Assembly (NCBI GenBank): GCA_964538615.1
Contig: CAZIGK010000009.1
Location: forward strand, 23,367-87,366
Length of the DNA stretch: 64,000 bases
From: CAZIGK01 sp964538615
Lineage (GTDB): Bacteria > Pseudomonadota > Alphaproteobacteria > Rickettsiales > RI-342
Reading direction: 5' to 3'
Of the stretch, positions 42,952 to 52,833 are shown one piece after another. How positions within the stretch are numbered: the stretch's first letter is position 1; each line of letters opens with the position of its first letter. A program made the translations under genes and the position numbers. The notes below the pieces were generated by a model, which did not search any database, was not told the DNA's origin, and was given only the letters and a program-made list of their open reading frames with translations.

Positions 42952-43800
42952 TTAGGGGGCTTTAAACGCACATACACGCACGATGCCGCGCAAGTCATTC
43001 CACTGGCCAAGCTGTTGCCACCCTTGCTGTTGGAATATAGACACAACTTGCGCCGCTTGTCCATCGCCAACTTCAACAAAACAGGCAGATTGTGGTTTTA
43101 ACCAGTCTTTTGCGGCATATGCCAGATGTTGATAGGCCGCAAACCCGGCATTGGCAGCAAATAATGCACAGGCAGGTTCATAAGCGCGAACGCTGGCAGG
43201 TAAACTGGCCACACTCTCTGGATCAATATAAGGCGGGTTACTGACTAACAGATCAAATGTTTCACCCTGTTTCAGGTGACTGCCCCAGTCGGAATGCCGC
43301 CATTCCACCCTGTGCTGCATCCCCAGAGCGTCTGCATTATACTCTGCCACGGCCAGTGCCTCGACACTAATATCACAGCCCAGCCCTTTTGCTTGCGGCC
43401 ATTCTTGCAATAAACTTAATAGGATACAACCTGTTCCCACCCCCATTTCCAGCACATGTGCCGGAGCATGTCTGCCAAAATAGCCTATGGCGGCTTCCAC
43501 CAGCGTTTCCGTGTCTGGCCGTGGAATCAGGGTGGCAGGCGTGACACGGAAACTCTCTTTCCAAAAATCTTTCACTCCTGTGATGTAGGCGATTGGCTCC
43601 TGCCGCTCACGCCGTTGCAAGGCCGCCTCCAACGCATCACACTGTAAAGCGGTGAGAGTTTCCCCCTGTCGCATCAACAAGGCCGTCCGGCTAAGACCTG
43701 TGACCCATTGCAACAGGACATCTACATCCAGTTCCGGGGTATCCATGCCCGCCTTCTTTAACCGGTCAACAGCATGCCGTTTGGTGTCTGCCAGCGTCAC
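42952..43800 (-). CDS. prmC: Release factor glutamine methyltransferase PrmC
   Basis: 282 residues. Methylates the GGQ glutamine of release factors. VLEMGVGTGCILLSLL is the SAM site and SNPPY (Asn188-Tyr191) the glutamine-binding loop; the N-terminal helical domain binds the release factor. It starts at GTG 43800, six bases after the prfA stop, so substrate and modifying enzyme are made from one transcript. Confidence 0.96.
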   Translation of the reverse strand: MTLADTKRHAVDRLKKAGMDTPELDVDVLLQWVTGLSRTALLMRQGETLTALQCDALEAALQRRERQEPIAYITGVKDFWKESFRVTPATLIPRPDTETLVEAAIGYFGRHAPAHVLEMGVGTGCILLSLLQEWPQAKGLGCDISVEALAVAEYNADALGMQHRVEWRHSDWGSHLKQGETFDLLVSNPPYIDPESVASLPASVRAYEPACALFAANAGFAAYQHLAYAAKDWLKPQSACFVEVGDGQAAQVVSIFQQQGWQQLGQWNDLRGIVRVCAFKAP

Positions 43801-43806
43801 AACAGG

Positions 43807-44883
43807 TTAATCCTGCACATCCTGCAAGCGTTGCGCCTGATCTTCCGCAATCAGCGCATCCACCACTTCACCCAAGCCTTCCCCATTCATAATTTCCTCA
43901 ATTTTATACAGGGTGAGGTTAATACGGTGATCCGTCACCCGCCCCTGCGGGAAGTTATAGGTCCGAATCCTCTCGGAGCGGTCTCCGCTTCCCACCTGCG
44001 ATTTACGGTTGGCAGAACGCTCTTTGTCTTTTCTCTCTCGCTCAATATCATACAAGCGCGAGCGCAAAACTTTCATGGCTTTCGCTTTGTTTTTATGCTG
44101 CGATTTTTCATCCTGCTGAATCACAATCAATCCTGTCGGCAGGTGCGTAATCCGTACCGCCGAGTCCGTTGTATTCACCGATTGACCGCCCGGTCCACTA
44201 GCGCGAAACACATCTATGCGCAGGTCTTTTTCATCAATATGAATATCCACTTCTTCCGCTTCCGGCAAAACAGCCACCGTTGCGGCAGAGGTATGAATCC
44301 GCCCACCGGATTCTGTCACCGGCACCCGCTGTACACGATGCACGCCGGATTCAAACTTCAGCTTGGCAAACACACCACGCCCGGTCACGGTGGCGGTCGC
44401 TTCCTTGCAGCCCCCCACATCGCTTTCAGAGTACGACATCACCTCAAACCGCCAGCCACGCCCTTCCGCGTACCGCTGATACATACGGAACAATTCTCCC
44501 GCAAACAATGCTGCTTCTTCGCCACCCGTTCCGGCTCGCACCTCCAGAATGGCGTTTTTCTCATCGGCCTCATCTTTCGGTAACAGCGCCAGACGCACCG
44601 CCAGTTCCAAATCTGGTAGCTGGTCTTTCAGTTCACGCAATTCCTCTTCTGCCAGTTCGCGCATCTCCGCATCCAGCGAGGCATCTTTCAGCATGGCTTC
44701 CGCATCGCTGTAGGCTTTTTTCGCACCCAGATACGCCTCTACCTGTGGCATCACCTCATTGAGTTCCGCCAACTCCTTGGAGGTTTTCTGAAACGCCTCC
44801 GAGCTTAAATCCGGGCTGGCCAGCACATGCTGCAATTCATCATGCCGACGCCGGATACCCAGCAATTTACCTTCAATCGTCAT
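43807..44883 (-). CDS. prfA: Peptide chain release factor 1
   Basis: 358 residues from ATG 44883; the longer frame to 44949 overlaps hisS and is not used. Codon recognition domain with the P-x-T-type motif region (about 180-195: RVPVTESGGRIHTS) and GGQ in GPGGQSVNTTDSAVRIT. Reads UAA and UAG stops. It starts eight bases after hisS and is followed at once by prmC. Confidence 0.97.
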   Translation of the reverse strand: MTIEGKLLGIRRRHDELQHVLASPDLSSEAFQKTSKELAELNEVMPQVEAYLGAKKAYSDAEAMLKDASLDAEMRELAEEELRELKDQLPDLELAVRLALLPKDEADEKNAILEVRAGTGGEEAALFAGELFRMYQRYAEGRGWRFEVMSYSESDVGGCKEATATVTGRGVFAKLKFESGVHRVQRVPVTESGGRIHTSAATVAVLPEAEEVDIHIDEKDLRIDVFRASGPGGQSVNTTDSAVRITHLPTGLIVIQQDEKSQHKNKAKAMKVLRSRLYDIERERKDKERSANRKSQVGSGDRSERIRTYNFPQGRVTDHRINLTLYKIEEIMNGEGLGEVVDALIAEDQAQRLQDVQD

Positions 44884-44891
44884 AGAAACCG

Positions 44892-46157
44892 TCACTCTGC
44901 CTGCGTTGCCCGTAATCGTGTTGCCACATCCGCTGGGGCAACCATACAATGCTCCCCTGCTTTCAAATCGCGTAGCTGTACCACACCTTGTGCCAATTCG
45001 TCACTGCCAACAATCACTGCGGCGTAACATCCGGCTTTATCGGCACGCATCAGGCGTTTTTTCATGTTACCGCTATAGTCCAGTTGCACCACCAATCCGG
45101 CTTGCCGCAGGGTCGCTGCCAGCTTGAACGCTTCCATCGCCTCGGCCTCCCCAACCGGAATCACCGCCACTGCTGCCGATGCCGCCACTTGTTGCTTCAG
45201 TACCTCTTCCAGCAGCAGTTCCAGCCGTTCCAAACCACAACCCCAGCCGACCGCTGGCACATCCGGCCCACCCATGCTTTTCACCAGCGCATCATAACGC
45301 CCTCCCGCCAGCACTGTGCCTTGTGATCCCAGAACATCGGTCACAAATTCAAACGCCGTGTGAGAATAATAGTCCATTCCGCGCACCAGCCGCGGGTTCA
45401 CAACATAGGGAATGCCCAACGCTTCCAACCCGGCTTTCACCTCGGCAAAAAACTGTTGGGATGCCTCGTTCAAATATTCCCCAAATTGTGGCGCACCTGC
45501 CACCAGGGCTTTATCCCCCGCATCTTTGGAATCCAAAATCCGCAGCGGATTACGCTGCAAGCGCAGTTGACTATCCTCCGACAGGGCATCCTGATGCGTA
45601 GTGAAATAGCCCACCAATGCTTCCCGATAAGCCGTGCGGCTTTCCGCATCCCCCAGAGAATTGATCTCCAGCGTCACATAAGGTGCCAACCCCAAGGCCT
45701 GCAACAGGTGATACCCCAGCGCGATGACCTCAGCATCCGCCAGCGGGTTTGACAATCCCAAATATTCCACATCTAACTGGTGAAACTGCCGCAGCCGTCC
45801 TTTTTGTGGCCGTTCATACCGAAAAATAGGCCCGGTCGCAAACAGCTTCAGCGGCAAATGCTGGCTCAACCCGCCGGATATAAGCGCACGCGCAATACCA
45901 GCAGTAAACTCTGGCCGCAGTGTAATACTCTCCCCACCACGGTCATCAAATGTATACATTTCCTTCATTACAATATCAGATGCATCGCCTAACGTCCGGG
46001 CAAAGACCTCTGTGAATTCAAAAATAGGCGTCGCAATTTCACCACAGCCATAACGTGCGGTTACCTCCCGCGCCATTGCCAGAATATGATTACGCAGTCG
46101 GTGCTGCTCCGGCAGGCAATCATGGGTGCCGCGCACAGGTTGCAGGTTTTTACTCAT
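44892..46157 (-). CDS. hisS: Histidyl-tRNA synthetase
   Basis: 421 residues. Class II synthetase: QPVRGTHDCLPEQ at the N-terminus, motif 1 around TPIFEFTEVFAR, motif 2 FATGPIFRYERPQKGRLRQF, histidine loops LVRGMDYYSHTAFEF and GGRYDALVKSMGGP, and motif 3 WGCGLERLELLLEE, then the C-terminal anticodon domain. It starts one base after the RodZ-like gene's stop, with GGAGAA inside that gene's end. Location between a RodZ-like gene and prfA is unusual. Confidence 0.97.
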   Translation of the reverse strand: MSKNLQPVRGTHDCLPEQHRLRNHILAMAREVTARYGCGEIATPIFEFTEVFARTLGDASDIVMKEMYTFDDRGGESITLRPEFTAGIARALISGGLSQHLPLKLFATGPIFRYERPQKGRLRQFHQLDVEYLGLSNPLADAEVIALGYHLLQALGLAPYVTLEINSLGDAESRTAYREALVGYFTTHQDALSEDSQLRLQRNPLRILDSKDAGDKALVAGAPQFGEYLNEASQQFFAEVKAGLEALGIPYVVNPRLVRGMDYYSHTAFEFVTDVLGSQGTVLAGGRYDALVKSMGGPDVPAVGWGCGLERLELLLEEVLKQQVAASAAVAVIPVGEAEAMEAFKLAATLRQAGLVVQLDYSGNMKKRLMRADKAGCYAAVIVGSDELAQGVVQLRDLKAGEHCMVAPADVATRLRATQAE

Positions 46158-46158
46158 C

Positions 46159-47193
46159 TTATTGGTTCTCCAGCCATGTTAGGGGTGGGTTGGGGGCAAC
46201 GGGCACCGTTTCAGGTGCCGTCTCAGACACAGGTTTCTGTATGGTTTTTGGCGCAGGCTTTTGCACAGGCGCACGCACGGGTTCAGGCACCACTTGCGGT
46301 GTCACTTGCGGTGTCGCCTTAACAGCAGGTGCGCTGTTTGACGAAGCAGGAACGGCCACAGAAGGCATTTCTGTTTCCGGCATCGGCTCTGGTATCAGTT
46401 CATCCAGCATGACCTTCCAGACATACCCCCCCTGACCATCCGCCGGAGCCGGTAACGATACGATAGCTCCGGCATGATACAACCGCAACCCATCTGCCAC
46501 CATATGTGTTACTTGCACCCCCGCCTGTAGGGGTAACAAATAGCGTGTACCTGCTTTCGTGAATCCATCCATCCAATAGACGCCATCGTTGTGTGTGGCT
46601 TGCAGGCTGAGCCAGCCATCTTTTTGCACTTCCAGCACAAACGCGTCTGGCACGGCGGCACTCAGCGCCTCGGTGCTTGCCACCACCTGACAGCGTTGTT
46701 GCCCCTGCCCATGCCACCAGTCCCGATAACACACCTTGCCCGGTGCCGGAGATATGACCACACCGCCTTCCTCTTCCACCACCAACCGTGGCGCATAGAT
46801 AGCAGGCTCCGGCGTGGCATGGTAAAAACCGAACCACAACAGCAGATAGATCATGGCACAGAGCAGCATGATACCGCGCCCCGGCCTTCCACCGTGGCTG
46901 ACGGGCACCACTGCCGCAAACCAGTTTAAGTTTTTGTGCTGCCCTTTTTGTTCCAGTGCAAACCGATCCAGCACATAGGCTAAATCCAGCTTCAAAAACT
47001 GTGCATAAATGCGCAAATACCCCAAGGTATACGAGCCACCCGGCAATTCGTCAAACCGATCCAGCTCCATCGCCTGCACCTGCTGCGGTGTCAGTTTGGT
47101 CTGTTCGGTCACATCCTGTAGGGTATAGCCCAACTGGAAGCGGGTTTGCCGCAACATACCCCCTACTGTTTCCTGCGCTTCATGATGCTGCAT
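46159..47193 (-). CDS. RodZ-like membrane protein with N-terminal helix-turn-helix
   Basis: 344 residues from ATG 47193 (GGAG upstream), overlapping the end of ptsP by 14 bases. N-terminal HTH (VGGMLRQTRFQLGYTLQDVT, KLTPQQVQAMELDRFDELPG, YTLGYLRIYAQFLKLDL) as in RodZ; a membrane helix (GIMLLCAMIYLLLWFGFY, about 107-125); a periplasmic beta domain similar to DUF4115 (about 180-275); and a Pro/Val/Glu-rich tail. RodZ links MreB to the envelope and shapes rod cells. The HTH lies on the cytosolic side, as expected. Confidence 0.82.
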   Translation of the reverse strand: MQHHEAQETVGGMLRQTRFQLGYTLQDVTEQTKLTPQQVQAMELDRFDELPGGSYTLGYLRIYAQFLKLDLAYVLDRFALEQKGQHKNLNWFAAVVPVSHGGRPGRGIMLLCAMIYLLLWFGFYHATPEPAIYAPRLVVEEEGGVVISPAPGKVCYRDWWHGQGQQRCQVVASTEALSAAVPDAFVLEVQKDGWLSLQATHNDGVYWMDGFTKAGTRYLLPLQAGVQVTHMVADGLRLYHAGAIVSLPAPADGQGGYVWKVMLDELIPEPMPETEMPSVAVPASSNSAPAVKATPQVTPQVVPEPVRAPVQKPAPKTIQKPVSETAPETVPVAPNPPLTWLENQ

Positions 47194-49471
47194 GCACAGC
47201 GCTCCATCCACGGTCACGGGCATATTCCTGCAAACTATGGCGGTTCAGACGCCCTTGTGCGGCTGCCTGCTTCACAAACTCCCGCACTTCTCCTACATGC
47301 ACATGCCGGATAAACTGCCGCAAACCCGCGACCGCCGCAGGGGTGACCGATAGAGAAGATAACCCGCTGGCCAGCGCCAGCATCGCCCCTGCACGGTGGC
47401 TCACCATTTCTCCACAACAACTGACAGGCGTCGCATGCTGATGCATCACCTGCGCCACTTGCCCTAACAGCCGATACATGGCCGGATGCACCGGATCAAA
47501 TCGGCCTTGCAACTGCGGGCTTTCCCGATCTGCCGCAAATAAAAACTGCATCAGGTCATTGGTTCCGATGGAAATAAAATCCGCAGCCTCGGCCAGTTCC
47601 GGCAATTGCCATAACAGGGATGGTATTTCCAGCATCGCACCCACGCTCACATGTGATGGGCGCATACGCCCTTTGCGGTCTGCACGCTCCAACTCTCGCT
47701 CCACCAGTTTGCGAAACTCCACAAACTCGCTGACATCCGCAATAAAAGGTGCCATCAAATGTAATTGCCGTCCACCCGTTGCCCAAATCAGGGCGCGTAG
47801 CTGACGCAACAAAATAGCGGGTCTGTCCAGCGCAATCCGAATCCCCCGCCATCCCATGGCCGGGTTTGCTTCATTGGGGTGCTGAAAATAATACAGCGGT
47901 TTATCTCCACCAATATCAAAGGTACGGAACCACACGGGCTTCTGCCCCGCTGCATCCGCTACTTTTCGGTAGATTTCATATTGCGCTTCCACATTGGGAA
48001 AACTCTGACTGGCCAGATACGGTACTTCTGTGCGGTACAGCCCAATCCCTTCCGCACCACAACGGTTAATACGGGCGGCATCCATGGTTAGTCCGGCATT
48101 CATCATCACCGTGACCCGCACACCATCGGCAGTGTAGAGGGGAGAATCATCCACCACGACAGATAATTGCTGCTGCTGCGATTGATACGCCTGCCGTGCC
48201 ATCTGCACCACCTCCTCAGGCGGACGCACAAAGACCTCCGCATGATCGGCATCCACCACCAACGCATCGCCTTCATGAATATAGCGGGTCGCTGCGGTCA
48301 CATTGCCGATCACAGGGATATTCATGCTCCGCGCCACAATCGCCACATGCGAAGTCAGAGGGCTTTCTTCCAACACTACCCCGGCCAGCTTATTCACATC
48401 ATAGGCCAATAATTCCGCCGGCCCCAAGGTACGCGCCACCAACACAGCATCATCCTGCAACTCACGCTGCCCGAAATGCAGCTTTTCGCCGTGCAGGGCG
48501 GAAATAAGTTGTCGGCTGACCTCCTGAATATCATGCGCACGATCCCGCAAATAGCGGCTACCGCCTTCATACAAACGGCTGCATAATTCATTCTGCACAC
48601 GGCTGATGGCAGCCTCGGCGGTCAGACCTGTCTGAATCGCCTCGCGAATGCGCCGCTGCCAGCCTTCATCAAAGGCATACATGCGGTAGGTCTGCAATAT
48701 CTCTAAAGACTCCCCTTCCAATGCATCATTACTCAGCAAAACATCCATTTGCTGTTGGAAAGATCCCAATGCCTGCTCCAGCCGTTGCAGCTCCTCGTGC
48801 GGGGTCTCCGCCACCACATGCGTAATATGCACCACCGGCACATGCAGGACAGCATGGCCATAGCGCATGCCCCCGGCCAGTCCAATGCCTTTCAGGTGAC
48901 GCGCCTGCAATCCTTCGCCGCTGGCCTGCAATACTTCCGCATCCTGAATCACCCCGGCGTGCGCCAGCAGTTCTGCCAGCACCATCGCCACGGTTTGCAG
49001 CACTTCCATCGCTTCCGGGGCCAGAAACGTGCGCAGACGGTGCTGCACCACCAGCACGCCAATCACATTGCCTTCTTTCAGAATCGGCACCCCGGCGAAG
49101 CTATGAAACCGCTCCTCTCCGGTTTCACGTAAAAACACAAACGAAGGGTGACGTTCTGCATCCGCCAGGTTCAACGGACGGGCATGGGCAGCAATATCCC
49201 CCACCAATCCCTGCCCAATACGCAAGGACGCATGGTGCACTGCTTCCCGGTTCAAGCCTTCACTGGCGTAAAGTTCCAGAATATCGGCATTGCGCAGTAA
49301 GTATACAGAACACACATCGCTCTGTAATCCACGTGCAATCGTGACGACCAGTTGATCCAGCTTTTCCTGCACCGGCAGACGGGCTGACATTCCATCCCGA
49401 ATCTGACGCAGCAACTGCAACGATGAAACTGCCGCCGTTTGCGTATCCTGCCCGATTGGAATCCCTGACAC
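47180..49471 (-). CDS. ptsP: Phosphoenolpyruvate-protein phosphotransferase PtsP (EI-Ntr)
   Basis: 763 residues. GAF domain (1-170), then EI: helical domain, phospho-His375 in LTSHVAIVARSMNIPVIGN, and the PEP-binding barrel (VMMNAGLTMDAARIN, GIGLYRTEVPYL, RTFDIGGDKPLYYF, FISIGTNDLMQFLFAADR, VSCCGEM). It starts the nitrogen phosphotransfer relay to NPr and EIIA-Ntr. GTG start after GGGAG. It sits between a nitronate-monooxygenase-like gene and rodZ; lysC-ptsP-prfA-prmC order is typical of alphaproteobacteria. Confidence 0.95.
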   Translation of the reverse strand: MSGIPIGQDTQTAAVSSLQLLRQIRDGMSARLPVQEKLDQLVVTIARGLQSDVCSVYLLRNADILELYASEGLNREAVHHASLRIGQGLVGDIAAHARPLNLADAERHPSFVFLRETGEERFHSFAGVPILKEGNVIGVLVVQHRLRTFLAPEAMEVLQTVAMVLAELLAHAGVIQDAEVLQASGEGLQARHLKGIGLAGGMRYGHAVLHVPVVHITHVVAETPHEELQRLEQALGSFQQQMDVLLSNDALEGESLEILQTYRMYAFDEGWQRRIREAIQTGLTAEAAISRVQNELCSRLYEGGSRYLRDRAHDIQEVSRQLISALHGEKLHFGQRELQDDAVLVARTLGPAELLAYDVNKLAGVVLEESPLTSHVAIVARSMNIPVIGNVTAATRYIHEGDALVVDADHAEVFVRPPEEVVQMARQAYQSQQQQLSVVVDDSPLYTADGVRVTVMMNAGLTMDAARINRCGAEGIGLYRTEVPYLASQSFPNVEAQYEIYRKVADAAGQKPVWFRTFDIGGDKPLYYFQHPNEANPAMGWRGIRIALDRPAILLRQLRALIWATGGRQLHLMAPFIADVSEFVEFRKLVERELERADRKGRMRPSHVSVGAMLEIPSLLWQLPELAEAADFISIGTNDLMQFLFAADRESPQLQGRFDPVHPAMYRLLGQVAQVMHQHATPVSCCGEMVSHRAGAMLALASGLSSLSVTPAAVAGLRQFIRHVHVGEVREFVKQAAAQGRLNRHSLQEYARDRGWSAVHAAS

Positions 49472-49548
49472 CCTCTGCTCCCTTTACCCGCGCCCGGCAG
49501 GGTTTGTTTCCTGCCAGAACTTGCCGTACCATGCCGGCATTTTCAGCG

Positions 49549-50580
49549 TCAATGCCGCGCTAAAAATGCCACAGCCTGCTCTACCACCTCGTCCAGAATC
49601 TCTTGCACGGGCTGAATTTTGGTGACCATGCCGACACTCTGCCCCGCCATAACCGAACCATTGGTCACATCCCCCTCAATCACCGCACGGCGTAGCGCAC
49701 CTGCCCAAAAATGCTCAATTTCAAGCTGTGCGGCTTCCTTATCCAATTCGCCTGTACGGTATTTCTCCGCCACTGCATGCTGGTGGGCATTAAATGCTTT
49801 GGTACCTTCATTGGCCAATGCCCGCACCGGAATCACAGGAAAGTCATCATATAACTGGCTGGAAATCACGGCATCCCGCGCACTGGCGCGAATGAACGCC
49901 TGCTTGAATTGTGCATGCGCAATAGACTCCTCCGCGCAGACAAAACGGGTGCCCATCTGACACCCTGCGGCTCCCATTTCCAAATAGCCCACCATGGCTT
50001 CCCCACGGGCCAGGCCACCGGCCACAAACACGGGCACTTCCTGAATATTGGGCAAAATCTCCTGCGCCAGCACAGAAAGGGAAACCGGCCCAATATGCCC
50101 ACCAGCTTCCATCCCCTCAATCACAATGGCATCCACACCCATTTTCACCAAACGCCTGGCCATGCTAAGCGCGGGGGCAAAACACATCACCTTCGCGCCG
50201 GTAGCATGCACCGCATCCACCACGGATTGTTTCGGCAAATTACCCGCCAACACCACATGGGTCACCTGCTCTTCGCCACATACCGCAATCATCTGCATAA
50301 TTTGCGGGTGCATCAAAATCAGGTTCACCCCAAAAGGCTTATCTGTCAGGGCTTGGGTCGCCTGAATCTCCGCCCGCAGCATGTCCGGAGACATAGAACC
50401 ACTGGCCAGCACACCAAAACCGCCCGCATTGGAAATCGCAGAAACCAGATGCCGCTCCGATACCCACGACATCGCCCCCCCCAGAATCGCCAGTTCTGTA
50501 CCCAGAAATGTTTTTCCCCGGCTCCACAGGCTCTCCAGCCGTTCTCTTCCTCCCGCTAACGTGTGTGTTGCGGCATTCAT
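49549..50580 (-). CDS. Nitronate monooxygenase / FabK-like flavin oxidoreductase
   Basis: 343 residues. FMN TIM barrel: LAILGGAMSWVSERHLVSAI, ISNAGGFGVLASGSMSP, VNLILMHPQ, DAIVIEGMEAGGHIG with the catalytic His, VFVAGGLARGEAMVGYLEMG, GCQMGTRFVCAEES. It would oxidise nitronates or reduce an enoyl thioester; the sequence alone does not choose. Its ATG overlaps the lysC stop by four bases (ATGA), so it is coupled to lysC, an odd partner. It is a distant paralogue of the 19396-20802 protein. Confidence 0.85.
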   Translation of the reverse strand: MNAATHTLAGGRERLESLWSRGKTFLGTELAILGGAMSWVSERHLVSAISNAGGFGVLASGSMSPDMLRAEIQATQALTDKPFGVNLILMHPQIMQMIAVCGEEQVTHVVLAGNLPKQSVVDAVHATGAKVMCFAPALSMARRLVKMGVDAIVIEGMEAGGHIGPVSLSVLAQEILPNIQEVPVFVAGGLARGEAMVGYLEMGAAGCQMGTRFVCAEESIAHAQFKQAFIRASARDAVISSQLYDDFPVIPVRALANEGTKAFNAHQHAVAEKYRTGELDKEAAQLEIEHFWAGALRRAVIEGDVTNGSVMAGQSVGMVTKIQPVQEILDEVVEQAVAFLARH

Positions 50581-51854
50581 GCGACCTTCACCCCCGCATT
50601 CAATGGCGCTTCTTCCACTGCATCCAGCCCATAAGCCGTGTGCAGGGCGCGCAAAGCCAGTTCGGTATATTCACTATCAATCAGGACGGATATTTTAATT
50701 TCCGATGTGGTAATCACCAGAATATTAATCCCCTTACCAGCCAGCGTCTGGAACATCTCCTGCGCAATACCTGCGTGGCTGCGCATGCCCACCCCAATCA
50801 CCGAGACTTTGCTCACATCACTGCTGGAGGTTATTTTACGGTACTGAATTTTTCCACGCTGTTCATCCAGCAGGCGTTTCGCTTTATCCAAATCCGATTT
50901 AGACACCGTAAAGGTCATGTCCGTTTCCTGCCCGTCATCGGAAATATTCTGGATAATCATATCCACATTAATTTCCGCATCTGCCAGAGGCCCAAAAATC
51001 GCCGCGGCAATACCGGGAGTATTGGGCACTTTAAACAGGGTCACTTTTGCTTCATCCCGGCTATAGGTAATACCGGTTACCAAACGACGTTCCAACACTT
51101 CCTCCTCATCAACAATCAATGTTCCGGGAATTTCTTCCAAACTATCCGCAAAACTGGAAAGCACCTGCACGCGCACTTTGTGCTTCATGGCCATTTCTAC
51201 CGACCGGGTTTGCAGCACTTTCGCCCCCAGCGATGCCATTTCCAGCATCTCCTCATAGGCTACCTTTTTGAGTTTACGTGCTTTTTGTACAATGCGTGGA
51301 TCACTGGTGTACACCCCGTCCACGTCCGTATAAATATCACAGCGGTCTGCTTGCAGTGCCGCGGCAATCGCCACAGCCGTTGTATCAGAGCCGCCACGCC
51401 CCAGCGTGGCAATACGCCCCTGCTCATTGACCCCCTGAAATCCCGCAATCACCGAGACAACGCCCTGCGCCAGAGATTCCTGCAGCCGTTTGACACCAAT
51501 ATCTTCAATACGCGCCTTACCATGAGCATCATCGGTACACAGCGGCACCTGCCACCCCTGCCAGGAACGTGCCGGCACGCCAATTTCCCGCAGCGCCAGC
51601 GCCAATAGTCCGGAGGTCACCTGCTCACCGGAAGCAACCACCGCGTCATATTCCGCCATCTCTTCGGCTTCCTGCATGGGGGAAAGCTCCCGCACCCAGT
51701 CTACCAACTGGTTCGTAGTCCCCGCCATGGCAGACACAATCACCGCCACCTGATGCCCGGCATCCACATCACGCTTCACCAGCTTCGCCACATGGCGAAT
51801 CCTCTCGATATTCGCAACCGAGGTTCCACCAAATTTTTGTACAATCAGTGCCAT
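50577..51854 (-). CDS. lysC: Aspartate kinase
   Basis: 425 residues from ATG 51854 (AGGTGG upstream). Kinase domain with ALIVQKFGGTSVANIER, SGEQVTSGLLALALREIG, LGRGGSDTTAVAIAAAL and YTDVDGVYTSDPR; C-terminal ACT pair (about 270-420: ITYSRDEAKVTLFKVPNTPG; SVIGVGMRSHAGIAQEMF) for feedback by lysine and threonine. First step of the aspartate family of amino acids, supplying DapA (36303-37202). A nitronate-monooxygenase-like gene overlaps its stop. Confidence 0.97.
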   Translation of the reverse strand: MALIVQKFGGTSVANIERIRHVAKLVKRDVDAGHQVAVIVSAMAGTTNQLVDWVRELSPMQEAEEMAEYDAVVASGEQVTSGLLALALREIGVPARSWQGWQVPLCTDDAHGKARIEDIGVKRLQESLAQGVVSVIAGFQGVNEQGRIATLGRGGSDTTAVAIAAALQADRCDIYTDVDGVYTSDPRIVQKARKLKKVAYEEMLEMASLGAKVLQTRSVEMAMKHKVRVQVLSSFADSLEEIPGTLIVDEEEVLERRLVTGITYSRDEAKVTLFKVPNTPGIAAAIFGPLADAEINVDMIIQNISDDGQETDMTFTVSKSDLDKAKRLLDEQRGKIQYRKITSSSDVSKVSVIGVGMRSHAGIAQEMFQTLAGKGINILVITTSEIKISVLIDSEYTELALRALHTAYGLDAVEEAPLNAGVKVA

Positions 51855-51993
51855 AGCACCACCTGCCCTTTTATCACACGCATCAGCAGAGCAGCCGCAC
51901 ACGGCCTGCTACAAACCCTACCTACAGCGCACATCAATCACTACGTGCCCTGCATACGTTACTTTCATGCATTTGACAATGCCCTTGGCCGCA

Positions 51994-52833
51994 TCAACCG
52001 CTGACACGCTCCACCACCACAACTCTGTCATGCTGCAAGCATGGCAGGGCATAACGTGCCTGTTCCACTTCCTGCATGTCCAGATCCACCACCAGCATCC
52101 CTGGCCTGTCGGCACCCGCATCTGCCAGCACACGCCCCATCGGATCAATCACCAGCGCATGACCATAAGTTTTTCGATGGCCGGGATGCTCGCCACACTG
52201 CGCCGGAGCCACCACATAACACCCATGCTCAATCGCACGGGCGCGCAACAGCGTATGCCAGTGCAACTCCCCCGTCACCCGGGCAAATGCCGCTGGCACC
52301 AGCATCATCTTTGCCCCTGCATGCGCCAGTGCGCGGTAGAGATACGCAAAGCGCACATCGTAACAGATGCTCACGCCGACACCGCCCCAGGGGGTCGCTA
52401 CCAGTTTGGCCATATCGCCCGGCAGATAACGATCCGATTCCCGATACGGCCTGCCGTCCCCATGGCGGGTCATATCCGCATCAAACAAATGCACCTTATT
52501 ATAGTGCGTCACCACATCACCTGCGGGGTTGATGATATATCCACGGTTATGTAGCTTCTCACTGCCCTGCACTGGCATGGCCAATGACCCGATACTGATC
52601 CAGATCGCCTGATCCTTGGCGGCTTGCCGCATGGTTTGTAGCACAGGATGCACAGCCTCCGGATAGGCTTTTTGCTTCAACGCTTCAAAATGCTCCTCCA
52701 TGCAACCCGCATTTTCTGGAAAAGCTACCCAGTCACAGCCGCGGCTTTTCGCTTGCTCCACATCATGTAGCATGGCCTGACGGTTTAGTTCCATATCCGC
52801 TCCGCTATTCATTTGCACACAAGCCATACGCAT
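51994..52833 (-). CDS. Nitrilase-superfamily carbon-nitrogen hydrolase
   Basis: 279 residues from ATG 52833 (GGTGGG upstream; ATG 52854 is the longer choice). The Glu-Lys-Cys triad is present: Glu40 in WVAFPENAGC, Lys113 in HYNKVHLFDAD, Cys158 in VSICYDVRFAYLYRALA. Sequence around the triad matches the Nit1/Nit2 branch, which in other organisms deaminates dipeptide-like or deaminated-glutathione amides. In alphaproteobacteria a member often lies near lysC, as here. It may head the long leftward operon, with 139 bp before lysC. Confidence 0.88.
   Translation of the reverse strand: MRMACVQMNSGADMELNRQAMLHDVEQAKSRGCDWVAFPENAGCMEEHFEALKQKAYPEAVHPVLQTMRQAAKDQAIWISIGSLAMPVQGSEKLHNRGYIINPAGDVVTHYNKVHLFDADMTRHGDGRPYRESDRYLPGDMAKLVATPWGGVGVSICYDVRFAYLYRALAHAGAKMMLVPAAFARVTGELHWHTLLRARAIEHGCYVVAPAQCGEHPGHRKTYGHALVIDPMGRVLADAGADRPGMLVVDLDMQEVEQARYALPCLQHDRVVVVERVSG

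Noticed and set aside
42346..43101. 251-codon plus-strand frame opposite the DUF4167 and prmC genes
   Set aside because: It looks like a hydrophobic protein only because the opposite strand encodes acidic and Gln-rich stretches; no ribosome site.
50508..51608. 366-codon open frame on the plus strand opposite lysC
   Set aside because: Antisense to lysC, whose frame is unmistakable; the translation is rich in His, Phe and Arg and resembles no protein.
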